Shown one piece after another: positions 35,058-47,059 of a DNA stretch of 64,000 bases. This DNA is from Mytilus galloprovincialis. Its lineage: Eukaryota > Mollusca > Bivalvia > Mytilida > Mytilidae. The translations under genes and the position numbers were made by a program. Under the pieces are notes generated by a model, which made no database searches, had not been told where the DNA came from, and worked only from the letters and a program-made list of their open reading frames with translations. The DNA is taken from positions 91,779,743-91,843,742 of the forward strand of contig NC_134839.1 of the NCBI RefSeq assembly GCF_965363235.1, in the 5' to 3' direction. Every line of letters begins with the position of its first letter. Position 1 is the stretch's first letter.

Positions 35058-36077
35058 CATGCGCGTAGCTACGTTTACGTCAAAACGCCCGGGCGAACAC
35101 TTGAATTTGGTATTTAACAAAATATTTTCATCTAGATATTATTAAAAGAATTGGTTAACACAGAGACATATATACATGTGTATATATGTCTCTGGTTAAC
35201 AGTACATCAACCTCCTAAGACTTTCTTCAATTGCTTGTAATTGATTAAAAATGACAAAATTGGTGTCATATTTATATATTTGTTCATTTTCTGTCAAAGT
35301 CTAAATCTACCGTGATTTCTATACTCGCTTTCCTATTTTAAAACAATTCCTTATGTACTTAGATTCGAAATGTGGTTTGCATTTTTTTTTTTTTTTTTTA
35401 TTATTATAACTGTGTAGATGTAGGTTCAGTATGTGGTTAAAGTTTTAATATATCAATAACTAAATTTATGTCAAACTATCGTATAATTTTACGATAGCTG
35501 GACACAAACTGTTTATGGTCAAAAGAGTATCCAGTGCATCATGACGAAATTATATATGATGAATTTTCCCGTAATTTATGGATGTTTAAAAGGAATTTCT
35601 TGAAGTATCTACATTCTGAGGTTAAAATTTGGTGCATATAAATTATTTGTAAACCCGTGGTCAAAGTTAATGAAACTTTCTTGGAGGAAAACGCGTATAG
35701 CGCAAGAATAAAATTCCATCCTGGTAATTATGATGTCGAGTTAATTTACATGATTAATTTATAAACCTCCATATTTTGTAATGAAACTTGTGCAGAAATT
35801 AAATGAAAATATTTGATTTGTTTAAATCCTGTAATGGACTGATATTGAATAAACATAAAAAAAAATAACCATTTTGAATCTAAAGAATGTTGTTATTGAT
35901 ATGAGTTTTCAATATTAAACAGGAATGGTATGTCATTCTCAATAACTTTAAAACTTCCGAAGGCTTAGCACCCGCTCATCTACTACCAGCTGGTATGATT
36001 GGCCTGGATCCAATAGGGCCTTTAGGCCCTGACCGAGGTTCGGGCGTACACTTGAAAATGACATAGCTACGCCACTG
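35058..36077. mobile_element. Non-autonomous terminal-inverted-repeat element, copy 1
   Basis: Left end GCGCGTAGCTACG and right end TAGCTACGCCACTG are inverted repeats, and the interior aligns with the element at 53,505-54,783 (shared GCCCGGGCG.ACACTTGAATTTGG start, TTCATTTTCTGTCAAAGTCT block, and a GAGGTTCGGGCGTACACTT end). No transposase is present. The ends resemble hAT-type CAGTGGCGTAGC termini, but I found no clear target duplication for this copy. It contains the palindromic insertion at 35,161 and a poly-T run near 35,380. Confidence 0.65.
35161..35194. mobile_element. 34-bp palindromic micro-insertion
   Basis: Two perfect 16-bp arms (CAGAGACATATATACA and its complement) around a TG centre. 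The 8-mer GGTTAACA occurs at both sides (35,153-35,160 and 35,194-35,201, the latter sharing one base with the palindrome). The related element at 53.5 kb has GGTTAAAG there without any palindrome, so this is an insertion with a target duplication. Confidence 0.65.
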
Positions 36078-37670
36078 ACTACTTACAATGTGAGGCATTA
36101 AACAAGGAGAAATAAATTTGGAAGGGGTATAAAAATTATTGGCAAGTAACCCACTGTTATCACTAGGGACTAATAACGAAAATCAAGGGACGACAATTGT
36201 GGTCTCGGACGAAATCATTGAAATTTAAAATCTGAGCAACAAGAACCAATGCAACTGTGATGATGTATGGTTAACTGGAAGAGTAAGATAATCCTGCTCC
36301 GTCCATTAAGTTTTAAAAAGTCATGTATTAAACTCAAACTCTCGAACACGTTGTCTTGGAAGATCTTTATTCCAAGGGGGTCCTTAATAGTTGCTTTTTG
36401 ATAATCCTATAAGGAGTTTATAATTTAACTCCTTGCGAACACTTTCATAAGGAACGAAAATTCCCATCTGCATCTTTTTGAAAAGATTGCAAATATTGTT
36501 TAAATTAAATAGGGTATCCCATTTCAAACCCAGCGTCTCGGAAAATCTCATTTTAGGGCACTAGACAATGATTAAATGTAGTAATTCGATAATAATACAT
36601 GGATTTCTCGCGAAAACATCGTTAAGGCGAAATTTAAAGTTTGTCTTGGCTGATTGAAGAAATTTCACAATAAAAACTGAAACGCAAAAACGCAAAAACG
36701 CATAAAGATGTTTATTCAGGACAATAACTTATATAAAACAACAGCAGAAATACATATAATGTATCACCAATGGAGGTTGTAAAATACTGTAGGTGATACT
36801 TAAACGTAATGTTCTATTTATTTTTTTTGTCGTTAAGGGGACTGGAGGGTATTAATCCATTATTTTTTAAATATACATGTAGGATTTTGCTTGTTTTTCT
36901 ATAGATGAACTTTTATCATATACTAAATAGAAAAATCAAATAAAAACATGGGGTTATCGTTCACTTAAGCTCACAATCTGCCCTCGAAAGAAGCAACCAT
37001 TTTTGTTAAGGTACTTTTTTTTAAGTTGAACTAATAGGAGAAATAGAGAGATATATATATCGAAATAAAAAAAGAACTAAATTACAGAAATCGATTTAAT
37101 TTTACAACTGTTTAGTTTACGTAAAGCATATTTGAAAAATATCTATAGGTCACCGATGAGTTGAAAAAGACATTTTAATTCTAATGCCAAAACAAAATGT
37201 CATTATTGCACTAAAGGGAGACAATTTGGAGCTTTTACAGTGATATAAACATTTGAAAAATAAATCTGAGGCCAAAATCATTCGATTTTTTGGGTTGATT
37301 TTTGAGCCAATTCATAAAGTTATAACTAATAGTGTAATAAATAAAATTTGTAATGAAAACAAAAATGATAAAATTTTTGCTGAAATTACCCTCGAGCCTC
37401 CGAAAGAGCAAGTATTGCACAAAAAAAAAGGAATCATCCTTTAACGGAAACAACTCTTGAAATCATCGGCTATTCGTCGATGACTAAAGGCTATTTATTT
37501 CTGAAATCTAAATTTTGTTTTGCTGTTCTGAGTGTTCAAGATGTTACATGCAGCTAAAATATTGGTAAAACATTTGAAAAAATACTGATCTGTATAAAAT
37601 TTACACAAAAGTAAACGAATGAAAGCCACTGGAATGCAGTCCAGGACTCGGATAAATAAGCACATTTAAA
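36078..37670. other. No gene recognised
   Basis: AT-rich. The overlapping sense and antisense ORFs of about 63-72 codons at 37,235-37,453 have no domain. A small ACGCAAAA tandem lies near 36,682-36,702. Confidence 0.5.
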
Positions 37671-37671
37671 C

Positions 37672-38772
37672 AAGAGTGCACACACTGAAATGTCTCGCCT
37701 ACTTTACTCATCATTAATATTATGTTGATAGCCCTAAGTATAAAGATTTATTACAACTGCCACATAAACTTAACATTAACCAAGATAGCTAAACAAAGAC
37801 CAAATGAATTATGAAAATGAGGTAAAGGTCAGACGAACCATACCAGGCAGACATGAACAGCTAACAATTCTTCGATACAACAAATATACTTGACCTATTA
37901 CTTATAGTTTAAGAAAAACAGACCAAAACACAAAAACTTAACACTGTGCAATGAACCGTGAAATTGAGGTCATGGTCAAATAAAACCTGGGAGACTTATA
38001 TATAGATCATAAGATATTTTCATGCACCAAATATAGTGACCTTTGGCATATAATATTAGATAAAAAGACCAAAACTCAAAAACTGAACTTTGACCACTGA
38101 ACCATGAAAATGAGGTCAAGGTCAGATGATATCTTCCCGCTAGACATGTACACCTTACAATCATTCCATACAACAAATATTGTAGACTCATTGCATAAAG
38201 TATGAGAAAAACAGACCAAGACAGAAAAATTTAACTATAACCACTGAACCGTGAAAATGAGGTCAAGGTCAGATGACACCTGCCAGTTGGACATGTACAC
38301 CTTACAGTCCTTCCATACACCGAATATACTAGCCCTGTTGCTTATAGTATCTGAGATGTGGACTTGACCACCAAAACTTATTCTAACCTTAAAAATTGTT
38401 TCACTGATCCACGAAATGAAGTCGAGGTCAAGTGAAAACTGTCTGACGGGCATGAGTACCTTGCAAGGTACGCACATACCAAATATAGTTATCCTATTAC
38501 TTATAATAAGAGAGAATTCAACATTACAAAAATTCTGAACTTTTTTTTCAAGTGATCACTGAACCATAAAAATGAGGTCAAGGACATTGGACATGTGACT
38601 GACAGAAACTTCGTAACATGAGGCATCTATATACAGAGTATGAAGCATCCAATTCTTCCACCTTCTAAAATATTAAGCTTTTCAGAAGTTAACTTACGCC
38701 GCCGCCGCCGCCGCCGCCGCCGGATCACTATTCATATGTCGAGCTTTCTGCAACAAAAGTTACAGGCTCGAC
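37672..38772 (-). repeat. Element of six ~146-bp tandem units, (GCC)8 tract and terminal hairpin
   Basis: The motif ATGAGGTCAAGGTCA recurs near 37,818, 37,964, 38,110, 38,257, 38,416 and 38,572. The last unit is followed by about 110 bp, then (GCC)8 at 38,698-38,721, then a stem-loop at 38,738-38,772 with arms GTCGAGC/GCTCGAC continued by CTGCAAC/GTTACAG. The left edge near 37,672 begins GAGTGCACACACTG. No long reading frame exists. I recognise this text as a bivalve dispersed repeat from memory; its class is unknown to me. Confidence 0.75.
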
Positions 38773-39571
38773 TAAAATGACAGGTTATATGAACTGAGTG
38801 GCAATAAAAGCACAAGTCTAACACTTGCTTTTTAAAAAATTAAAATCTTTATTTAAAATGGTCATCTTTAAACAAACAAAAATTGAATATGAAAATTTAC
38901 AATTCCAACAATAGATCGATATTAAACAGAAATGTTTCATTATCATTTTTCGGCTACAATTGGTATATGAACCATCCAAATGTCAAAATATCAACATAGA
39001 TTATTTACAAAGAATGTTTCTGTTATGTTGTGCAACTAAATCTCTACAGCAAATGGTAGTGACAACACTAGATGTTAATTAGGATCCAGCGAAAAGCCAG
39101 GCTTTTGTCCACGAAGGTAGCAAATTGTCGGTGTGACTATCGCTGACGGCTTTTGGTAACACACGATATGGTTGTTGGTCATGTTGTTATCACCAAGGGA
39201 AGGTCATCGTGCTCTTAATTTCCACACAAACTGATATAGCTCCAAAGGTTTAACAATGAACACCAATGGACACTCATGTCAATTGGAAGGCCACGCGGAA
39301 TCAATATCGGAGATGTTAAAGACAAATGCATCGGTCATGCTGAGCTTTTGTTGCTTAATGTCTAAATGGACATGGCCTATAATTAAAAGATCCTTTTGCG
39401 GAATTTGTGGATTATTTGGTCAACTGTATACAGTCTACGAGCAATTGCATCCTGGGAAAAGCCTCATTAGATAAACCCCAATTTGTTTGTAATTGGTTGT
39501 CAGAAAGACCTGGCATATAGTCTTATATTTATTGAACTTACTTACTTACAATAAGGGATAAGCCAGCGAGT
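38773..39571. other. No gene recognised
   Basis: Mixed sequence; an unassigned 72-codon ORF on the + strand at 39,256 has no recognisable domain. Confidence 0.45.
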
Positions 39572-40146
39572 AAGTCAGCAAAGGGTTAGGGAAGTACCTT
39601 GGTATATAAAAAAGTCGAAATAAACAATTGCCGTCTGGCCAAGAGATTCTCCACGTGGGGTATGATGCCAGAGGTAGAAGTAGGCATTGCCTTAAAAAAG
39701 GCACAGATCACAGGCCCAAGACCCGTACGAGTTTGACAACAATGAATTAAAAGGGTAAGGTGGTACCTCTGTTTGCAACGAAGTCGAAATACACTTTAAT
39801 AATTGCCGGCTGGCCAAACTAAAAGATTCTGCACGTAGGCCATTTTACCAGAGATAGAGGAGGGCATTGCCATACAAATTTCTTATAGCACTTATGCCCT
39901 AGACCCGTACGAGTTTGACAATAATGAATCAAAAGGGGGAGATGGTACCTCTGTTTACAACAAAGTCGAAATAAAGTATTGCCGGCTGGCCAAACTAAGA
40001 GGTTCTCCACGTAGGCCATTTTACCAGAGATAGATATGGTAATTGCCTTTAAAATGGCATATAACACTAATTCCAAAGACCTGTACGATTTTGCCTGCAA
40101 GGGGTTAAAAATAAAAGGTGTTACCTTTGTTTACAACGAAGTCGAA
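39572..40146 (-). repeat. ~170-bp satellite, reversed arm (about 3 copies)
   Basis: Copies of CCAGAGATAGAGG-like motifs near 39,667, 39,850 and 40,025, and of GTCGAAATAAA...TTGCCGGCTGGCC, are the reverse complement of the units that follow. Divergence between copies is high. Confidence 0.8.
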
Positions 40147-42190
40147 ATAAACCTCTACCTCTGGTATAATGATCCACGTAGAGAATCCCGGAGTTTGGCC
40201 TACCGGCTACAGTTTTGACTTTAATGTGAACAGAGGTACCACCTCCTCATTTTAGCTCTTTACTGACAAACTCGTACGGGTATATGCCATATAAGTGCTA
40301 TAGGCTATTTTAAAGGCAATGACCACCTATACCTCTGGTAGCATGGCCCATGTGGTGAATCTCGTAGTTTGAACAGCCGGCAATATTTCATAACGACTTT
40401 GCGATATACTAGAATACCCTCCTTTCCTTTTGCTGGCATAAGTGCTATAAACCATTTTAAAGGCAAGGCCCACCTCTACCTCTGGTATCATGATAAACGT
40501 GGATCATCTTTTATTTTTGGCCATCCGGCAATAGTTTATTTCGACTTTGTTATATACCAGGGTACCCTCCTTACCCTTTGCTGACAAACTCGTACAGATC
40601 AATGGAATAAGAAGTATGGGCCATTTTAGATGCAATGTCCACCACTACCTTTGTTATAATGGCCTATGTTGAGAATTTCTTTGTTTGGCCAGCCGGCAAT
40701 AATTCATTTCGACTTCGTTGTAAACATAGATACCACCTCCCCCTTTTAACACTTTGCTGAAGCACTGGTACGGGTCTACGGCATAAGTGGCCATTTTTGA
40801 GGCTATGGCCACTTCTACCTCTGGTATCATGGCCCATGTGGAGAATCTCTTCGTTTAGCCAGCCAGCAATAGTTTATTTCGACTTTGTGATATACTTAGG
40901 TACCCCCCTTACCCTTTGCTGATTAACTTACACGGGTCTGGGACATACGTGTTATGGCTATGTTAGAGGTAATGCCTACCTCATCCTCTGATATAATACC
41001 CCGCGTATAGAATCTCTTAGTTAGGCCAGTCGGCTTAATTTATATTTTCGTTGTAAAAAGAGGCATCGCATCCCCCCTTTAACCTTTTGCTGACAAACTC
41101 GTACAGGTCTAGGGCGTTAGTTTTATCAGCCATTTAAAAGGCAATGCACACATTTAACCTAGGATTAATGGCCAACTTGGAGAATCTCGTACTTAAGCAA
41201 GCCGGCAATAATTTATTTCGACTTCTTTGTAAACAGAGGTTCCAACTCCCTTTTAAACCCTTTGATGATACCGCGTACTTCTCTAGGGAATAAGTGATTT
41301 AGGCCATTTTAGAGGCAATGACAACCTCTACCTCTGGTATCATGGCCCACGCGGAGAATCTCTTAGCCATCCAGCAATAGTTTAGTTCGACTTTATTATA
41401 TACTAGGGTACCAACCTTACACTTTGCTGACTAACTCGTACGGGTCTAGGTCATACGTGCTCATGGTCATTTTATAGAGACAATCCCTTCCTCTACCTCT
41501 CATATTATGGCCCGCGTGGATAATTTCTTAGTTTAGCCAGCGGGCAACAGTTTATTTCAACTTCGTTATATACCGGGCTAATTCATCCCCCTTTTAACTC
41601 ATTGTTGACAAACTCGTTCGGGTCTATAGCATAAGTGCTATGAGCCATTTTTAAGAGAATGACTACTCCAACATCTAGTATAAGGGCGCACCTAAAAATG
41701 TCTTAGTTTGGGCAGCCGTCACTATTTTTGGTGGACTGAGTGATATACTAGAGTATTCCCCTTACCCTCTTCTGACCAACTCGTACGGGTCGAGGACATA
41801 AGTGCCATGGCCCATGGACCATTTAAGAGGCACTGCCTACCTATACCTCTGGTATAATGGCCAACGTGGAGAATCTCTTAGTTTGAAGAGCTGGCAATAA
41901 TGAGGTTTATTTTTACTTCGTGATATACCGGCGAAACTCATGCCCCTTTTAATTCGTTGCTGATAAACTCGTGTAGATCCAGGACATAAGTGCTATAAGC
42001 CATCTATAAGGGTTTGACTACCTCTTCTTCTGGTATAATGGCCTACCTGGAGTATGTCTTAGTTTAGCCAGCTTTCAATAGTTGTTTTTTAGACTTAGGG
42101 ATATACAAGAGTATTCCCCTTGCCCTCTGTTGACCAACACCGGGTCTAGGATATTAGTGCTTCGAGCCATTTTAGAGGTAATGCGATATA
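40147..42190 (+). repeat. ~170-bp satellite, forward arm (about 12 copies)
   Basis: The motif CTCTACCTCTGGTAT recurs near 40,155, 40,330, 40,478, 40,650, 40,816, 40,985, 41,157, 41,330, 41,497, 41,674, 41,847 and 42,027. Each unit also has GGCCAGCCGGCAATA, TTTATTTCGACTT, ACAAACTCGTACGGGTCTAGG and AAGTGCTAT. Copies are degenerate, so this is an old array. Confidence 0.85.
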
Positions 42191-42318
42191 TTGTAAAAGA
42201 CATGAAATTTCATGTACAAATCATTTATAATGTGAGTATGGTCTGTATTTAACTCCTAAAAGGACATGGTATTTTGAAGTTCAAAATGAAACCTGCCAAA
42301 AATATACACATTTTATAT

Positions 42319-42610
42319 CGGACATAAAGCAAAATTATCGGACAAAAAGCAAAACGGACAAAAAGCAACGGACAAAAAGCAAAAGTTTCGGACAAAAAGC
42401 AAAATAATCGGACAAAAGGCAAAACGGACAAAAAGCAACGGACAAAAAGCAAAAGTTTCGGACAAAAAGCAAAATAATCGGACAAAAGGCAAAACGGACA
42501 AAAAGCAACGGACAAAAAGCAAAAGTTTCGGACAAAAAGCAAAATTATCGGACAAAAAGCAAAAGCGGACAAAAAGCGAATTGCGGACAAAAAGCACCGT
42601 ATCAAACGTT
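42319..42610 (-). repeat. CGGACAAAAAGC minisatellite, copy 2
   Basis: Reverse complement of the motif at 31,958. The basic 12-mers are organised in a 70-bp higher-order period (AAAAGTTTCG at 42,381, 42,451 and 42,521). Its right edge reads CACCGTATCAAACGTT, the exact inverse of the left edge of copy 1. The reading frames through it (FCPIILLFVR-type) are repeat artefacts. Confidence 0.88.
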
Positions 42611-42850
42611 AATGCGATGAATGACATCAAACTGGTAGACACCAACAAAGCAACAGGACCAAATAAAATACCAACCACAATACAGCAAATTACAGCTGCA
42701 GAACCTTTTATTCCTTTCAAACAGGTTACTACAGGAAGTATTGGAAGGGTTAAATCACTAGAAGATGGTACACTGTCAGAAGTACCATAGGGCACAGTAT
42801 AAAGTCCTTTGTTTTTGTGATATACATCAACGAAATGCTCGGTTTTCTTC
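42611..42850 (+). mobile_element. LINE reverse-transcriptase fragment, + strand
   Basis: Encoded pieces read NKATGPNKIP (a LINE pre-RT motif), then LSEVP-GTV and, after a frame change, FVIYINEM, which together match the VPQGTVLGPLLFxxYIND region of APE-type LINEs. The two motifs are only about 40 codons apart where over 100 are normal, so the copy is internally deleted. It stops where the opposite-strand LINE begins. Confidence 0.6.
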
Positions 42851-43667
42851 TCTTCTTATTTCAATACAGAGTCGAACTCTTCGTGAATGTATAATGAATC
42901 TTGCTCGTTGAATTATGGGGCCTTTCCTCCTCCATTATCAAATCCCGCAGTACATATTTACAATATTTATGTACATCTGGGATCTAATGACGTCTATATA
43001 TGATGAGCACTTGTCAAGGCCTCTGTCAACATGGTTAGGCTGGCCTTGAACTATTCTAGTGAAGCTGATGTTGTGGCTTTTTCTAGTAAAGAGGTCCATC
43101 CCCTAGTTGTTTTGGAAAGAAGAAGTATTTGTATTTTAAAGTACGCTGTTGATGTAGACGGTGCCCTTCTCTAGTTCGTGAATCTCCGGTTTTGTAATAG
43201 TTTTGTGGATACGTCTTGGTATTCATTATATACGTTCCTAGCTGCTCTTCTCAGCCTTTGTTTTAATTCTTTGTCTAGATTGCTTTAATAGGGGACCTAT
43301 ACAGTGGATGCATATTCAAGAGTTGGTCTAACCATGGTGATACAGGAGATCTAGTGTCTTTGATGCCTTCCCTACCGTCTTGCTGATATGAGTTTCCCGC
43401 TGTAGGTTGCTGGTGGCAGGTTAATCCTTTGACCCTGTAATGGTCCATTTGTTTGAAAGAGTCTTTTGTGGGGCACTTTGTCAAAACGTTTTAAAGAAAT
43501 CTAGCAGGGTAATTTCTGAATGTTCTCCTTGATCTAATTTTTTGCCAATTTCATCAAGGGTTATTAGGAGCTGGGTTTGCTTTGAACCGGTGTTGATGGT
43601 CACATATGGTTTGGTGATGGTCAACGTGATCCATGATGGTGCTGTGAACAATATGTTCCAAATAAAC

Positions 43668-43846
43668 TCATCATAGATACCAGGACTAAATTTTGCATAT
43701 ACGCCAGATACGCGTTTTGTCTACAAAAGACTCATCAGTGACGCTCGAATCCAAAAAAGTTAAAAAGGCCAAATAAAGTACGAAGTTGAAGAGCATTGAG
43801 GACCAAAATTCCTAAAAGTTTTGCCAAATCCAGTTAAGGTAATTCC
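43668..43846 (+). repeat. Short dispersed repeat inserted in the LINE
   Basis: Starts ACTCATCATAGATACCAGG and ends near TTTTGCCAAATCCAG. It breaks the LINE between its N-terminal RT and core RT motifs. I recall it as a frequent mussel repeat; it is too short to code. Its class, SINE or inverted-repeat type, is undecided. Confidence 0.6.
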
Positions 43847-44137
43847 AAGAGTTTTCAGCAGATTGAAATCAATGAGACTGATCTGTCATTTGAAGTTTTG
43901 TGTTTTTCAGCTTTCTTGAATACTGGTACATTATTGGCAGCTCGCCAGTCGTTAGGGATGGTTCCTGTGTCTAGATTTCTGGTAAAGTATAGTCAGGCAT
44001 GGTGCTATATGTTCATCTGATTTTTTTAGTATATAAGCTGGAATTTCAACAAACTTAGTGGCTTTGAACGGTTTAAGGCTCAGGTCTGGCTGACTGTGAT
44101 ATATTCCATAGTTTTAAATGACCCTGTGTAATGTGTG

Positions 44138-44395
44138 ATATAAAGTGAAATCACAAAAATACTGAACTCAGAGGAAAATCAAATAGTAAAGTCCCTAATC
44201 ATGGCAAAATCAAACGACAAAACACATCAAAAACGAATGGACAACAACTGTCATATTCCTGACTTGGTACAGGCATTTTTTAATGTAGAAAATGCTAGAT
44301 TAAACCTGGTTTTATAGCGCTATACCTCTCACTTTGTACGACAGTGTCATCAAATTCCGTTATATTTACAATGATGCGTGAACTAAACATGTTAT
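44138..44395 (-). repeat. Dispersed repeat B, copy inserted in the LINE
   Basis: Matches 48,252-48,550 in opposite orientation (AATACTGAACTC, AAACGAATGGA, ACAACTGTCATATTCCTGAC, TTGGTACAGGCAT). LINE coding motifs resume on either side, so it inserted after the LINE. Confidence 0.7.
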
Positions 44396-45290
44396 GCATA
44401 TTATCTTTTGTGTAAACAGATTGCAACTGAATGTTTAACATTGAAGCTTGTGTTGGTGTATCACTGTGGAGTAGTCCATCTTTGTCATTAATGATTACAA
44501 TGCCTGTTGATTCTTGTTTCCTGCTCTTGGTGTAAAACCAGATGTGTTTTGCTTGCTACTTGTGGTCTGTGTTTATGAAATCATCCCTTTATTTTCCATG
44601 AACAACCTTGGATTCTTTATGTAACTTAACCTTGAGGAATTTGTATCGTTTCCAATCTTTAGTGTTTTTGGTTCTTTTAGCCTTTTTGCTGATGCTAATT
44701 TTCAATAGCTGTGTATTCCTCCAAGTCTGTTTTGTTAGTACGTATGGTGTCATTACATTCCTGATGAGTTTTTTTAAAAATTATTCCACAGTGTGTTGAT
44801 GTCGCTGGATTTGGTGTTTTGAAAATCTGTGAGGTTATCCGTAATAATTTTCTTAATACCCATCATATCGTTTTTTCTAAGAGATTGATAGTTCTCTTGA
44901 TTGGTTTTTAGTTTTGTGATTTTGCTGCTAGATCTAATAGAACGATGTCGTGGTCACTATTTTCGATTGATGGGAGTGTCTCTCAAGACGACCTGGATGT
45001 GATGTAAACAGAAGGCCCAAAGGAATTCCCCCTCTAGTTGATTTGTCTACCAGTTGTTGGATGCTCAGGTCTGCAGTCATTATAGTGCAAGCTAGGTTGA
45101 CCTGTGTTGGTACTTGATTGCTGTGTGTATCATATGAGGTTCTTCCAATGTCTGGAAGATTGAAGTCAACTCCTAATAGGAATATGTTGTTCCTATTTTT
45201 CTCTTATAGATTTTATTTCTGTCAATCTTTTTACCCAATCTGATGTCAGTCTCTTTTTATTTGACAGTCTAACGTTCAGAGAAATAAATG

Positions 45291-45790
45291 ACGCCACGGA
45301 TACATAACAACAGCGTTAAAATTTAGAAGACCTGGATGGTTAGATATTATGGCAATGTCATCCGCATGCCACCGAGGAACAAATATCTTGTACAATATCC
45401 ACAAAGCTTATAAGGAGACCACTTATTCGAATCCGAGACAAAGCAAAGTACTTGAGAATTTCGATATCGAAATCAACCAAGCCAACATTAACACTCTTAG
45501 AAATTATTAAGAGGCGAGCTGCTAGATTGGTCTATAATGACTACACATCACATACACCAAAATGTGTCCCTACAATACTAGAAGAACTAAAACAAGCCTG
45601 ATAACAGATAACTGGATATCAACGCTCTATCGTATCAAGAACGATCTGATAGACACCAACAAGAGTACTTACATCAAAGGTGAGACAGTAGAAGTCGTCT
45701 TCCAATACAGGATAACCAATAATGTCTATATGAAATTCTTTCTACAAAGATTTTTTTTATTATTGTTACATTTAAATACCATTTTTAGAG
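45291..45790 (+). mobile_element. LINE C-terminal fragment, + strand
   Basis: Encodes IKRRAARLVYNDYTSHTP, then PTILEELKQA and, in another frame, LYRIKNDLIDTNKSTYI, the post-RT tail typical of CR1-like LINEs. It has the same strand as the fragment at 42,611. The intervening opposite-strand LINE may have inserted into this one. Confidence 0.7.
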
Positions 45791-45849
45791 TAACACATTT
45801 GATTTCATTGTAATCACCGTATATAGTCCTAGGGGACTAGATTTATAAT

Positions 45850-47010
45850 GTCATCATGCACAGAGTTTGACATTGTACCAACATTTAAACCTTTGATTTT
45901 TCAACACTTTATACCACTATTCCACATAAACTTAAAGCTCGACTGAAAGAACTCGTCAGCTTATGTTTCTTTAACAAAAAGGGCACTAGACGTTTTAAAT
46001 ATCTAGTTTTGGGCAGGAATTCAGCTTACTTTGTGAAAAATCATAGAGTCAAGCAAAAAATACACCGAAGAGGATATCACTGCCATGCTGGACTTTTTAA
46101 TTGACAACATATTTGTTGAATTTGGAGGTTTTGTCTTCCAACAGACTATTGTAATCCCAATGGGTACCAATTGCACTCCTCTACTTGCAGATTTGTTTTT
46201 GTATTCCTATGAAACAGAGGCTTGTACAGAAAGGAGAAAAGAAATTAGCCCAGTCTTTCGGTATATTGATGATGTACTGTCTCTTAATAATAATCGATTC
46301 AGTGATCACTAATTAACATTTAAATATATACAAGTGAACTTGAAATTAAAAAAAACTACCGACACAGATAAATCTGCTTCATATTTAGACTTTTTTGTCG
46401 AAATGACTACGGATGGTAGGTTGAATACCAAAATTTATGACAAACGCGATGATTTTAATTTTCCTATAGTCAACTTTCCATTTCTGTGTAGCAACATCCC
46501 AGCAGCACCAGCATATGGAGTATATGTGTCTCAATTGATACGTTACCCTAGAGCTAGCTCGAAGTACATTGATTTTGTTGAACGAAGAATACTGCTTTCT
46601 CAAAAGTTGCTTAGACAGGGCTATGAATGAATCAAATTAAGGTCATCACTCAAGAAATTTTAAGGTCGCCATCATCAGCTGATTGGCCATTATGACAAAA
46701 GTGTGTCAGAAATCATATCTGATATTCTTCCTCAGTCATAATAACCTTCTATCATTACCGAACTGAACAAAGAAATAACACGACGGCTGCCGTATACGGT
46801 GTAGGAAATGCTTACCCTTCCGGAGCACCTGATTTCACTCCCGGTTTTTAGTGGAGTTCGTGTTGTTTCTTACTTATTATTTTTAACTGTTGATGTAAAT
46901 GTCTTTTGGTTTTACGAGTCTTTGTTTACTCCTTGGTTTTTGATTATTATTGTCTTTGAAACGTTCCATTTAGGAACCTCACTTTTATATGAAACCAGAA
47001 GTATAATTTA
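45850..47010 (+). mobile_element. Penelope-like reverse-transcriptase element fragment
   Basis: The coding remnant includes MLDFLIDNIFVEFGG, IPMGTNCTPLLADLFLYSYE, FRYIDDVLSLNN (the YIDD catalytic box) and, downstream, DKRDDFNFPIVNFPFL and AYGVYVSQLIRY. These are hallmarks of a reverse-transcriptase family common in invertebrates that I assign to the Penelope-like group with moderate confidence. The 5' part is weak and the frame is broken more than once. The tail near 46,800-46,870 (CTTACCCTTCCGGAGCACC) is its usual 3' sequence, from memory. Confidence 0.7.
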
Positions 47011-47059
47011 ATGAATAGCTAATGTTTGTGTCAGTTGTTCAAATGCTATCGAGAATATG

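Larger units (their letters stand above)
42851..45290 (-). mobile_element. Degenerate CR1/Jockey-group-like LINE, - strand
   Basis: Read from 45,290 downward: endonuclease pieces (GVDFNLPDIGR near 45,160; SDHDIVLLDL near 44,950), the inter-domain segment (AKRTKNTKDWKRYKFLKVKL near 44,660), N-terminal RT (GTIPNDWRAANNVPVFKK near 43,950; SLISIC), core RT (EITLLDF, KVPHKRL near 43,480) and a post-RT piece (RPTLEYAST, RRAAR near 43,250). Several frameshifts and stops show it is dead. It is interrupted by two other repeats, at 43,668 and 44,138. Confidence 0.8.

Noticed and set aside
37976-38477. 71- and 80-codon - strand ORFs at 38 kb
   Set aside because: They fall in the ~146-bp tandem element and reflect its periodicity.
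42581-42790. A 69-codon + strand ORF as a host gene
   Set aside because: It contains LINE motifs (KATGPNKIP) and is part of a degraded reverse transcriptase.
31963-42795. ORFs of up to 160 codons rich in FCFLS/FCPxxLLFVR at both minisatellites
   Set aside because: A direct translation of the 12-bp repeat; open frames follow from the absence of stops in the motif.
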